The notes under the pieces were generated by a model. It had not been told where the DNA came from. It did no database searches and worked only from the letters and a program-made list of their open reading frames with translations. The position numbers were made by a program, and so were the translations under genes. 20,356 nt of DNA from an uncultured Bacilli bacterium (GTDB taxonomy: Bacteria > Bacillota_I > Bacilli_A > RF39 > UBA660): positions 1 through 20,356 of the forward strand of contig CAJUJA010000019.1 of assembly GCA_910586635.1 (NCBI GenBank). The letters run 5' to 3'. This document shows positions 5,554-12,215 of this stretch, piece by piece. Numbering within the stretch: position 1 is the stretch's first letter; each line of letters begins with the position of its first letter.

Positions 5554-7512
5554 ATGGAATTAACTTTATTAGAAGAAGATCAAATTAAAGGAAATAATCG
5601 GTTAGAGATATTTGACAAAATAGGAACAAAGGCAGCAATAACAGACTATGCAATCGCATTAGGGGGATTGGTTGCTTCAAATTTTTTTACAAAAGGTGGA
5701 GAGAATCAGTTAGAATGCAGAACAGGATATTATTGGACTAAAACATGTGATGGGGATAATGACGCCCGCGTCGTTAACTATTATGGTAATAGGAGCCGCA
5801 GCGTTGTTGATCGCCGCTGTGGTGGGATTCGCGTCGCTTTACCGTACTCAGAAATCGCTTCAATCGCCTCGAACGAAGTGAGAGGGCCAGATGGAGTAGT
5901 GCAGTTAGAAGCCGGATACCTTCCAAAAAAAATAACTTCAAAACAATTACAAAAGGAACTAGAAAGAATCTATGATCGAAAAAAAAGATTTTTTCAGAAA
6001 GATACAACTTTAAAGAATATTAGTAAAAACTATACAGTAGATAGTAGAAATTATGATGAGTATTCAGAAAAATTTGATCCTGAGCAATTAGAAGAGGTCG
6101 AATTAACCAATGGAAAAAAGTATACAAGAGTAATTATAAAACCACGTTTTAATGAGAAAATGGTAACATTTTCAGATGGAGAAATTTATCAAGTAGGGGA
6201 TGCTGTTTGGATAGAAAAATGTCCTGTTACATGGTATAGAGACTTAAAAACAGATACCGTTTTTAATAAGGACATCATTGTATCAGGAATACCATTTAAT
6301 CATGAGAGAAATTATACAGGAAATTTTTCTAAAACAGATATGTATAAATATTTAAATACACATTTATTAAAGGATATGGAACTTATTTCTCCACAAATTA
6401 GTTATGATAGTACAAACACAGAAAAAATTGAGGATTCAGTAACAAAAGCGAAAAAGAAAAATCCTTTTGATTTTGACTTCAGTATGGTAGATGAGGAAGA
6501 TATTATAAGGGGTGCTCTTGAGAGTGATGTTCCTATTTACTTACATGGTAGATCCAGTGAAGGAAAAAGTTCTAGAGTAAAACAATATGATCCAGATTGT
6601 GAGATTGTATATTTAGTATCAGCATCTATTGATTCAATTAATGGAAAAAGTGTGTATAATCAGGATACAGGAGAAATGATAGATATCCCTCCAACTTGGT
6701 ATGAACGCCTAAAACAAAAGTGTGAAAATGAGCCAGATAAACTTCATATTGTATTCTTTGATGAATTAGCTAACGCAGACCGCTCGATTAGAAAAAGTAT
6801 TTTTAATATCATTCTTGACAAAGAAATCAATGGAAAATGGAAACTTCCTTCAAACGCAAGGATCGTAGGGGCCGGAAATGAAATAGAAGACTCTAGTGTT
6901 GCAGAGGAACTACCAGCACCTTTATTTAATCGCTTTGCTCATGTATATATTCATACTTCAGTAGAGTCATGGCTTTCGTGGGCTATTACAGATAAAGGAG
7001 AATATGAACGCCTAGATTATAAAAAAGAGGAATTAAAATATAAAATCCATCCTGCTATTTACTCTTTTATAGCATACCGTGGGGAAGATGTATTAAGAAG
7101 TAAATATGATGGAAAAAGACCTAATGCTGATCCGAGAAAATGGGAACTAGCCTCTAAAATATTAGAAAAAACGAATCAACCAGAAATGATTCGTGCTTTG
7201 GTTGGAGAAGAGATTGCTAGTGAATTTATAGGTTTTTGTAGTCAAGAAGTCATTACTTTAGACGATGTATTAAACGATGATTATACAGACTATGATTTAG
7301 AAATGGATATGTCACAAAAGGCTGCTACGGTATTAGCTCTTTCAAATGTAGATATGGAAAATATGGAAAAGGTAAGGAACTTTACCATAAAGTTAGGACC
7401 TTCTTCTTGTGCACAATTTGAGAATCTATGGGCACATGGAGATGCAAATAGATTAGAGCAAATAGAACTCCTTCATATGAAAGATGCTGAAAAAGGGGGT
7501 GTACGAAGATGA
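5554..7512 (+). CDS. DGR target protein: variable lectin-like head fused to MoxR-type AAA+ ATPase
   Basis: 652 residues from ATG 5554. That start is chosen over in-frame ATG 5542 because GGTGAT (5544-5549) complements the 16S tail and the 5542 start has no ribosome site. Residues about 56-100 hold RTGYYWTKT, the DGR-variable stretch (71-94) and GGIRVALPYSE, the signature of a C-type-lectin/FGE-like DGR domain. Residues about 185-275 (NGKKYTR, VGDAVWIEKCPVTWYRD, SGIPFN, YLNTHLLKDM) are the other half of the same kind of fold. Residues about 302-620 are a MoxR-like AAA+ module: Walker A GRSSEGKSS (332-340), Walker B HIVFFDEL (398-405, D403/E404), sensor-1 N442 and Arg finger in LFNRFAHV (R460). 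There is no signal peptide or membrane helix, so it acts in the cytoplasm. The last bases overlap the next gene. Likely role (inference): ATP-dependent remodelling triggered by ligand binding to a head whose specificity the DGR alters. Confidence 0.93.
   Translation: MELTLLEEDQIKGNNRLEIFDKIGTKAAITDYAIALGGLVASNFFTKGGENQLECRTGYYWTKTCDGDNDARVVNYYGNRSRSVVDRRCGGIRVALPYSEIASIASNEVRGPDGVVQLEAGYLPKKITSKQLQKELERIYDRKKRFFQKDTTLKNISKNYTVDSRNYDEYSEKFDPEQLEEVELTNGKKYTRVIIKPRFNEKMVTFSDGEIYQVGDAVWIEKCPVTWYRDLKTDTVFNKDIIVSGIPFNHERNYTGNFSKTDMYKYLNTHLLKDMELISPQISYDSTNTEKIEDSVTKAKKKNPFDFDFSMVDEEDIIRGALESDVPIYLHGRSSEGKSSRVKQYDPDCEIVYLVSASIDSINGKSVYNQDTGEMIDIPPTWYERLKQKCENEPDKLHIVFFDELANADRSIRKSIFNIILDKEINGKWKLPSNARIVGAGNEIEDSSVAEELPAPLFNRFAHVYIHTSVESWLSWAITDKGEYERLDYKKEELKYKIHPAIYSFIAYRGEDVLRSKYDGKRPNADPRKWELASKILEKTNQPEMIRALVGEEIASEFIGFCSQEVITLDDVLNDDYTDYDLEMDMSQKAATVLALSNVDMENMEKVRNFTIKLGPSSCAQFENLWAHGDANRLEQIELLHMKDAEKGGVRR
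5763..5836 (+). repeat. DGR variable repeat (VR) in the target gene
   Basis: Gap-free partner of TR 4197-4270 with 15 differences, 14 at TR adenines. It encodes residues 71-94 of the target (A-R-V-V-N-Y-Y-G-N-R-S-R-S-V-V-D-R-R-C-G-G-I-R-V). Changed codons include AAT to TAT, AAC to CGC or AGC, AAT to GTT, GAT and TGT, and TAA to TAT. Its 3' end, TGGTGGGATTCGCGTCG (5820-5836), is identical to TR and should be the homing-initiation region. The stretch 5761-5820 is 55% G+C against about 23% at 6001-6060. Confidence 0.97.
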
Positions 7513-7913
7513 TGGATCATTCAAAACTGGAAATGTTAACAACCTATATGAAAGCAAATGTAGCACCTATTTTAGTTGAAAATATTTCTAAAGATGTATT
7601 TGTTGAACAGGCTGTAATTATTGAGGCAACAATTGATAAATCCCTTTTAAATGGACATTATGAAGGAATTGAGTATTTACCTCCTGAGTGGTTTTCTAAA
7701 TTAAAGGAAAAAAAACTTTTAGTTATTAATCAGCTATCCAGTATTCCAAAATCGGATCAGAAAAAATTTATAGAACTTCTAAAATATAAAAAAATTAGTA
7801 CCTTTGAATTACCAGAAAACTGTGTGATTGTTATTACCTGTGAGGACTCTAGGATGATAAATGAAGAAATATATTCATTAGTTGCTCATATAGGAGAACA
7901 AAATGGCAATTGA
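7509..7913 (+). CDS. small degenerate AAA+-like protein (pseudo-ATPase partner of the MoxR target)
   Basis: 134 residues. The sequence tracks the AAA+ half of the upstream protein. IIEATIDKSLLNGHY-EGIEYLPPEWFSKLK (about 37-66) parallels LVSASIDSINGKSVY...MIDIPPTWYERLK. LLVINQL (70-76) takes the place of Walker B IVFFDEL, and ELPENCVIVITCED (100-113) takes the place of KLPSNARIVGAGNE. The P-loop is gone (the region around VENISKD aligns where GRSSEGKSS should be), and the Walker B acidic pair is N-Q. The gene keeps the fold's core but should not bind or hydrolyse ATP. It overlaps the preceding stop by 4 nt (ATGA) and the next gene by 11 nt, so all three are translationally coupled. It may occupy an inactive seam position in the AAA+ ring or link ring and vWA protein; this is inference. 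Confidence 0.75.
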   Translation: MMDHSKLEMLTTYMKANVAPILVENISKDVFVEQAVIIEATIDKSLLNGHYEGIEYLPPEWFSKLKEKKLLVINQLSSIPKSDQKKFIELLKYKKISTFELPENCVIVITCEDSRMINEEIYSLVAHIGEQNGN

Positions 7914-9180
7914 TATTGATGATATTAAGAGAAGGTTATTAATTAAATATCCATCCTTCGGTAGCACGATGGCAAAGGTAAAATTTGTTGAAGACGATAC
8001 TTGTTATTATAAAGGAAAACCTACGGCAGCAACCGATAATGATGCCACATATTTTCATCCGGATTTTATTAATAGTCTGAATAAAAATCAACAAGTTACT
8101 ATTTTTGCACATGAAATTGCACATATCGTATTGGACCACATTGATAGAAGTGGGGGGAAAGATCCAGATATATGGAACGAAGCAACGGATGCTGTTATTA
8201 ATGCTAATTTAAAAAAAGATGGATTAGAAATGGTTCCAGGTATGATTGATAGAGAGGATGCCCTTTATTATGATGAGGAGACATTATATGAAAAACTATA
8301 TAATGAGAAAAAACAAAGTAAAGGTAGGAAGGGACAAAAACCCCATGCATCTCATGGAAAATGGAAAAATGCAGTAGATAATAGAAAAAAGAAAAATCAG
8401 AATTCTATGAATGAGAAGAATAAGGAAAATAAAAATCAAAGTTCTGCGAATGAGGAGAATAAAGAGAATAAGGAAAATTTTACAAACGCAAATGAGCTTT
8501 TTAAAAGTGCTCGAAAAGAAAGAGTAAATAATTTAAAAAAACTAAAGAAGCAGTTAATAGAAAAATCTATGCAGAGTCAATCGAAAGGAACTTCTCAAAA
8601 CCGAAATATAAATAATATTGGAAATGCAACTAAATTAGTAGATTGGAGGATTTTGCTTGGAGATACATGCAAAATAGATGCTGATTGGACTTATCAAAAT
8701 GCAACCATAGAATACGGAGTATTAACTCCACACATGGAGGATATAAAAACAGTAGAAGTGGAGATACTCTTAGATACAAGTGGCTCAGTAAATGAAAATA
8801 TGTTAAGAAATTTTTTGAAAGAGTGCATGGGGATTTTAAAACAAGCTAATATTAAAATAGGTTGCTTTGATGATAGGTTTTATGGATTTCACACGATTCA
8901 TTCAAGAGGACAATTGGAGGATGTTCGGTTAGAAGGTGGAGGAGGGACAGATTTTAATGTAGCTGTAAATGCCTTTACTAAAAATGCTGATTATAAAATT
9001 ATTTTTACAGATGGTTTAGCAAAAATGCCGAATATGGAGGTAAACGCAATTTGGATTGTTTACGGTGGAAAGGTAATTAGCCCAAAAGGAGGAAGGGTAA
9101 TTAATATTGATAATGAAGCATTAAGAAAATTGAATTGTGTACAAACATTTAATCATGAAGTTAGATATAGAGGTAAATAA
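7903..9180 (+). CDS. HExxH metallopeptidase - vWA protein (DUF2201 type), effector/adaptor of the MoxR module
   Basis: 425 residues in three parts. Residues about 1-135 form a predicted zinc metallopeptidase-like domain with HEIAH (70-74) and a conserved WNEATDAVIN block (91-100) likely to supply the third ligand. Residues about 136-235 are a charged, low-complexity linker with imperfect repeats around NEKNKENKNQ and NEENKENKEN. Residues about 245-425 are a vWA-like domain with a complete MIDAS: DTSGS (291-295), T349 in GGGGTD, and D370 in FTDG. This is the DUF2201 putative-peptidase/vWA arrangement, which commonly sits beside MoxR ATPases; MoxR-vWA pairs act as metal-dependent remodelling or insertion complexes. 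No secretion signal. ATG 7903 overlaps the preceding gene by 11 nt. Whether it cleaves a substrate or only scaffolds is unknown. Confidence 0.9.
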   Translation: MAIDIDDIKRRLLIKYPSFGSTMAKVKFVEDDTCYYKGKPTAATDNDATYFHPDFINSLNKNQQVTIFAHEIAHIVLDHIDRSGGKDPDIWNEATDAVINANLKKDGLEMVPGMIDREDALYYDEETLYEKLYNEKKQSKGRKGQKPHASHGKWKNAVDNRKKKNQNSMNEKNKENKNQSSANEENKENKENFTNANELFKSARKERVNNLKKLKKQLIEKSMQSQSKGTSQNRNINNIGNATKLVDWRILLGDTCKIDADWTYQNATIEYGVLTPHMEDIKTVEVEILLDTSGSVNENMLRNFLKECMGILKQANIKIGCFDDRFYGFHTIHSRGQLEDVRLEGGGGTDFNVAVNAFTKNADYKIIFTDGLAKMPNMEVNAIWIVYGGKVISPKGGRVINIDNEALRKLNCVQTFNHEVRYRGK

Positions 9181-9355
9181 TACGCCAATTTTATCATTTA
9201 AAGGATTATCTTTAACTTTTCAATAATATATGTTTTTTAAGTCCTATATAATATAAAAATTCATTTTTCTTTTCTAAAGTAGTTTTCCTATTTCTGTGAA
9301 TCCACATATTATTAATACTTATTTCATGATCCTTTTGCCTTCCTAAAAACATCCA

Positions 9356-9484
9356 ACTCTTGCTAAATAAAGTTTGTCTACAAAATTATCAGGAAAAACT
9401 GGAAGAAGATAAAGAAAACGTGATATAATTCAAGAGAAATACTACTTGTTGATAAAGTATTTAACCGTTTTATTTAGCAAGAGT
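9356..9484. repeat. 16-bp perfect inverted repeat spanning 129 bp
   Basis: ACTCTTGCTAAATAAA (9356-9371) and TTTATTTAGCAAGAGT (9469-9484) are exact reverse complements separated by 97 nt that contain the TGATATAAT promoter. The pair could be terminal repeats of a small non-autonomous element, a two-site operator, or a long-range RNA stem just before the 9509 gene. No target-site duplication is visible at the edges. Confidence 0.75.
9421..9429 (+). promoter_or_regulatory. extended -10 promoter for the gene at 9509
   Basis: TGATATAAT is a perfect extended -10 (TGn + TATAAT at 9424-9429). No -35 is evident 17 nt upstream. Transcription would start near 9436, giving a leader of about 73 nt that includes the right arm of the inverted repeat (9469-9484). 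Confidence 0.65.
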
Positions 9485-9508
9485 ATTTAGTACGAGGGAG
9501 GTTTGAGA

Positions 9509-10183
9509 ATGTCTGAAATATATTCGGATGCTGATGATTGCCTTGATTTAGCAAGGTATCTAAAGACACAAATGGGGAGAAAAATTAGTTTTTATGGAAG
9601 CACATATCAAGAGGTAATAAGTGGATCTTACTTTTCTGACTTTGAAAGTAAATGTTGTCACGTTTATGGAGAGGGCTTAGCATTTTATTATAAATTTTGT
9701 AAAGAGGGATTTTTAAGAATTGGAATTGGTTCGTTTCCGTTACATAATAATTCTGTAGGGGAGAAATTAGCAGCTTTAAGTAGTTTTTATGAAGCATTGA
9801 GTGAGCAATATGGAGAACCGACTTTTTTTTATACAATAAAGGATGATGATGAGGGTACTTTATCCTTACAATGGTCCTTTGCTAATAAAGAAGAGGATAT
9901 CCAAAATTTAAGAAGCGGAAACTATTTTGACGATGGTGAAATAGATGAGCTGATTGTGATTGATGAACCAAGAACTCAAATGAATAGTTATGAATTAAAC
10001 GATACTACAAAAAAATTTAATGCAAACAAAATTGGCATTCCTTGTGGTTTGATCGATTTAGTTAATGAAAATATAGATGATTTTGTTAAATATAAAACTG
10101 GAAAAGAAATTGGTATCCCAGAAGGAACAAAAATTGATGGTGTTTCTGTAACATCATTTCAAAAGAAAATATCTTTGAAATGA
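9509..10183 (+). CDS. hypothetical protein (224 aa)
   Basis: Not recognised. ATG 9509 is preferred to the TTG at 9503 because GGAGG (9497-9501) lies 7 nt before it. The protein is acidic, with no signal peptide or membrane helix, and looks like a mixed alpha/beta cytoplasmic fold. Visible blocks are an aromatic N-terminal half (about 20-70, FYGSTYQEV, FYYKFCKEGFLRIGIGSF), a helical stretch (GEKLAALSSFYEALSEQYGEPTFFYTIKDDDE, about 85-117), an acidic turn (NYFDDGEIDELIVID) and a basic tail. It has its own promoter directly downstream of the MoxR-vWA operon. A role as a regulator or substrate of that system is possible from location only. Confidence 0.75.
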   Translation: MSEIYSDADDCLDLARYLKTQMGRKISFYGSTYQEVISGSYFSDFESKCCHVYGEGLAFYYKFCKEGFLRIGIGSFPLHNNSVGEKLAALSSFYEALSEQYGEPTFFYTIKDDDEGTLSLQWSFANKEEDIQNLRSGNYFDDGEIDELIVIDEPRTQMNSYELNDTTKKFNANKIGIPCGLIDLVNENIDDFVKYKTGKEIGIPEGTKIDGVSVTSFQKKISLK

Positions 10184-10217
10184 ATAAAAAAATAATAATA
10201 TTAATAGGTGGTTCAAT

Positions 10218-10718
10218 ATGGAGTCTAAATTAGATAGTTTATTAAAAATAACAAGGGAAAATTATAAAAGGTTATTAGAAGGATATGAAAGACAGGTTAA
10301 AAATAATTTTGGTTTATCAGCAGAAAAAAAGGATGATATAGATAAATTATTTTCTAAGACAGGCGAAAATATATTATCAGAATGTTTAGAAAGATATAGT
10401 TTTAATGTAACTAGAAATTTAGGAAAAAAAACTAATTATTCTGTTGAAATACCAGCCATTGCGAAGAAAGATTTATCAGGAGCAGAAAAACAATACTTGT
10501 TATTCCTATTTTTAAATAAAATGGAAGAGTATTGTTTTGATGAAGTGGGTTTTCAGGGTGCTTCTATTATTAAAAAATATTGCTCAACTAGTAAATTAGA
10601 TCAGGATCTTATTATAGGAAAAAATCCAGATGTATTCTACTCTAGAGAATGTTACTTTTTGCATTTGAGTTTTTCTCCACATAGAACTTATTCAAAAAGA
10701 ATGATTAAAAGTAATTAA
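10218..10718 (+). CDS. hypothetical protein (166 aa)
   Basis: Not recognised. Good ribosome site AGGTGG (10206-10211), 6 nt before the ATG. It follows the 224-aa gene by 34 nt and is probably cotranscribed. The N-terminal ~60 residues are charged and helical (LDSLLKITRENYKRLLEGYERQVKNN). The middle (about 75-115) has alternating hydrophobic residues, and there are three Cys in the C-terminal half. No membrane or secretion signal. The end (HRTYSKRMIKSN) is abrupt and basic, so C-terminal truncation by mutation is possible, particularly as the next two genes are broken. Confidence 0.65.
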   Translation: MESKLDSLLKITRENYKRLLEGYERQVKNNFGLSAEKKDDIDKLFSKTGENILSECLERYSFNVTRNLGKKTNYSVEIPAIAKKDLSGAEKQYLLFLFLNKMEEYCFDEVGFQGASIIKKYCSTSKLDQDLIIGKNPDVFYSRECYFLHLSFSPHRTYSKRMIKSN

Positions 10719-10780
10719 TAATAAGAATAAAGAAAGTTTTTATAAAAAGATCAATCATCATAGAAACATTACTAGTTACA

Positions 10781-10789
10781 TGATATAAT
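10781..10789 (+). promoter_or_regulatory. extended -10 promoter for the broken gene at 10826
   Basis: TGATATAAT (TGn + TATAAT at 10784-10789), no clear -35. Transcription would start near 10796, about 30 nt before the GTG start at 10826, with AAGGAG (10811-10816) as ribosome site. The signals remain good although the gene itself is frameshifted. Confidence 0.6.
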
Positions 10790-10825
10790 ATAATAAAGTA
10801 TTAGCAATTAAAGGAGTACATTAAA

Positions 10826-11216
10826 GTGAAGAGTATAGTATTATCTGGTAGTATGAAAGTAAAAGAGGAAATACTAAAAGTTGGGAAAGAATTAGAAAAA
10901 ATGGATTTTGTGTATTACTTCCAGATGAGTATATAAAAAAACAACCGAAAAAATTGCCTCTAGACAACATTTTAATCGAATTATAGATCCTGAGAATGAA
11001 ATTTTGTTAGTAGTAAATTCAAATCGAAATGGGATAGATAATTATATTGGAGCAAATTCATTTGCTGAAATAGCATTTGAATTTCAATTTAATAAGAATG
11101 TATATTTACTAAATGATATTTATGAGCCATTTAAAGATGAATTAATAGGTTGGAATATTAAAGTATTAAAAGGTGATTTATCCTGCTTAATAGATCAAGG
11201 AAATAAACATAATTAA
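10826..11216 (+). pseudogene. broken nucleoside-2-deoxyribosyltransferase-like gene (two frameshifts)
   Basis: Joining three frames gives one coherent product of about 130 residues. GTG 10826 starts SIVLSGSMKVKEEI...LEKM. Near 10901-10908 the frame moves to FCVLLPDEYIKKQPK. At the A-run 10948-10953 it moves again to KIASRQHFNRIIDPE, then LLVVNSNR-GIDNYIGANSFAEIAFEFQF and VYLLNDIYEP. Each shift is explained by loss of one base, a G in ATG-GGA and an A in the homopolymer. The SGS start, NYIGANSFAEIAFEF and VYLLN blocks resemble the Rossmann-like nucleoside-deoxyribosyltransferase/DUF4406 group, which binds nucleotides; the family call is tentative. An ATG at 11004 inside the third segment is unlikely to make a functional protein. 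Assembly error in the homopolymer is possible. Confidence 0.7.
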
Positions 11217-11256
11217 TTATAAATACAGTTATATGAAATAACTAGGAGGAAATCTT

Positions 11257-12082
11257 ATGCTGATATATAAAAATACATTTGAAGATGAATCTGTAAAGGG
11301 GTATAATTACCCAATAGAAGATCAGTATTATGCGGAAGATACTATTGCAGTTATAGCAGATGGAATAACCAGGGATCCAGATGGAGTAACAGATATATCA
11401 GAGTATAGCTTTTTAGAGTTATTACAAAGATATCCTAGACCAAGTGGAGGAGAACTAGCAGCTAAAGAAATTATTCATACATTTAGAAATAGTAGTAGTC
11501 GTTCATTAAAAGAAAGATTGATTGAGTGTAATAGAGCAGTAAAAAAGTTGAATAATCAGTATATTAAAAAGTGTGATTACTTACAAAATGATTATTATGG
11601 GGCAGTAGCGTCTTGCTGTCAAATAAGGGATGAATGGTTAGAATATGCATATATTTGTGATTGTGGAATTATTGTCTATAATAGTAAAGGTAAAGTTAAA
11701 TTTCAAACAGAAGATGACAAAAAAATTTATAGTGATCCCTATATCAATAAAATTAGAATTCCATGGGAAAAAAGTGAGGCTAGAGTAATTGTAAGAAAGG
11801 ACTTTAGAAATAATGTAAATAACATTCGAGATGGAAGATGGAGCTATTACAGGAGAGTGTAATGCTGAAAGTTTTATTCGTTGTGGTAAGGTAAAATTAG
11901 ATAGAGAAGATATTATTCTAACCTATAGTGATGGTTTTACAGACTTGTTACAGGAAGAAGAGTTTATCAGTCAAATTCTCCATTTTGAAAAAAGTGAGTT
12001 TGAACAATTTATAACAGAAATTTCAAAGAAAGATCCTAAAAAGTATGGAAGAGAAAAAACTTTAGTTATTATGAAAAAATAA
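11257..12082 (+). pseudogene. PP2C-like protein phosphatase gene split by a frameshift
   Basis: Two overlapping frames (11257-11862 and one continuing from about 11831 to 12082) together make a PP2C-type sequence of about 274 residues. Motifs are AVIADGITRDPDG (31-43, metal-binding D35-G36), GELAAKEIIHTF, a central beta block WLEYAYICDCGIIVYNSKGK where GDS is expected, then YGAITGE-like and DIILTYSDGFTDLL with the late metal Asp. Reading GGA-AGA-T-(AT)-GGA-GCT restores the frame, so a 2-base deletion near 11838-11842 is the simplest cause. No slippery heptamer is present, which makes programmed frameshifting unlikely. AGGAGG (11244-11249) serves the start. PP2C phosphatases often accompany vWA-containing stress or conflict operons, so it may once have belonged to the same functional island. 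Confidence 0.75.
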
Positions 12083-12121
12083 AAATTTAGTGAAGTTAAG
12101 TAATATAACCTTACCTTTTTG

Positions 12122-12160
12122 TCTCTTTTATTATATATTGAATTCAACAACAAAAAGAGA
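12122..12160. repeat. inverted repeat with central palindrome between genes
   Basis: TCTCTTTT (12122-12129) pairs with AAAAGAGA (12153-12160), and the loop contains the 10-bp palindrome TTGAATTCAA (12138-12147). It sits after the PP2C remnant and just before the 12181 promoter, so it may be a weak terminator in either direction or a regulator site. Confidence 0.4.
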
Positions 12161-12180
12161 TAGTATTATAATAAAACTTA

Positions 12181-12189
12181 TGTTATAAT
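12181..12189 (+). promoter_or_regulatory. extended -10 promoter for the 724-aa protein gene
   Basis: TGTTATAAT is an extended -10 (TGn + TATAAT at 12184-12189), no clear -35. Transcription would begin near 12196. GAAGGG (12205-12210) is the ribosome site for ATG 12216. Confidence 0.6.
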
Positions 12190-12215
12190 ATTTACCAATA
12201 CAAAGAAGGGATATT

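Larger units (their letters stand above)
3538..5836 (+). mobile_element. diversity-generating retroelement (avd - TR - RT - VR)
   Basis: This span contains every part of a DGR in the order accessory protein (avd), template repeat, structured spacer, reverse transcriptase, and the variable repeat inside the target gene. The RT carries the DGR-diagnostic QGxxxGNxxSQ motif. TR and VR differ almost only at TR adenines, and the last 17 bases of both repeats, TGGTGGGATTCGCGTCG, are identical, as expected for an IMH-type homing end. DGRs copy TR RNA into adenine-mutagenised cDNA that replaces VR, so the cassette continually rewrites part of its target protein while TR stays unchanged. Confidence 0.97.
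9181..9508. other. 328-nt intergenic region with inverted repeats and a promoter
   Basis: No convincing gene on the plus strand. A weak stem TTAAAG/CTTTAA (9198-9203 with 9210-9215) followed by CTTTT may terminate the MoxR-vWA operon. A short minus-strand frame (9212-9352, 46 codons from ATG) looks protein-like but has no ribosome site. A 16-bp perfect inverted repeat and the promoter of the 9509 gene occupy the right part; both are listed separately. Confidence 0.6.

Noticed and set aside
5837..5900. DNA hairpin just after VR, as in some phage DGRs
   Set aside because: Only short or wobble-containing pairs such as CGCTTC with GAAGTG are found; no perfect stem of about 8 bp.
5774..6007. Minus-strand 77-codon open frame across VR
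   Set aside because: It lies opposite the GC-rich variable repeat of a clear gene, with no ribosome site or recognisable protein.
11831..11862. Programmed frameshift in the PP2C-like gene
   Set aside because: No slippery heptamer or following stem is visible; a simple 2-base deletion explains the shift.
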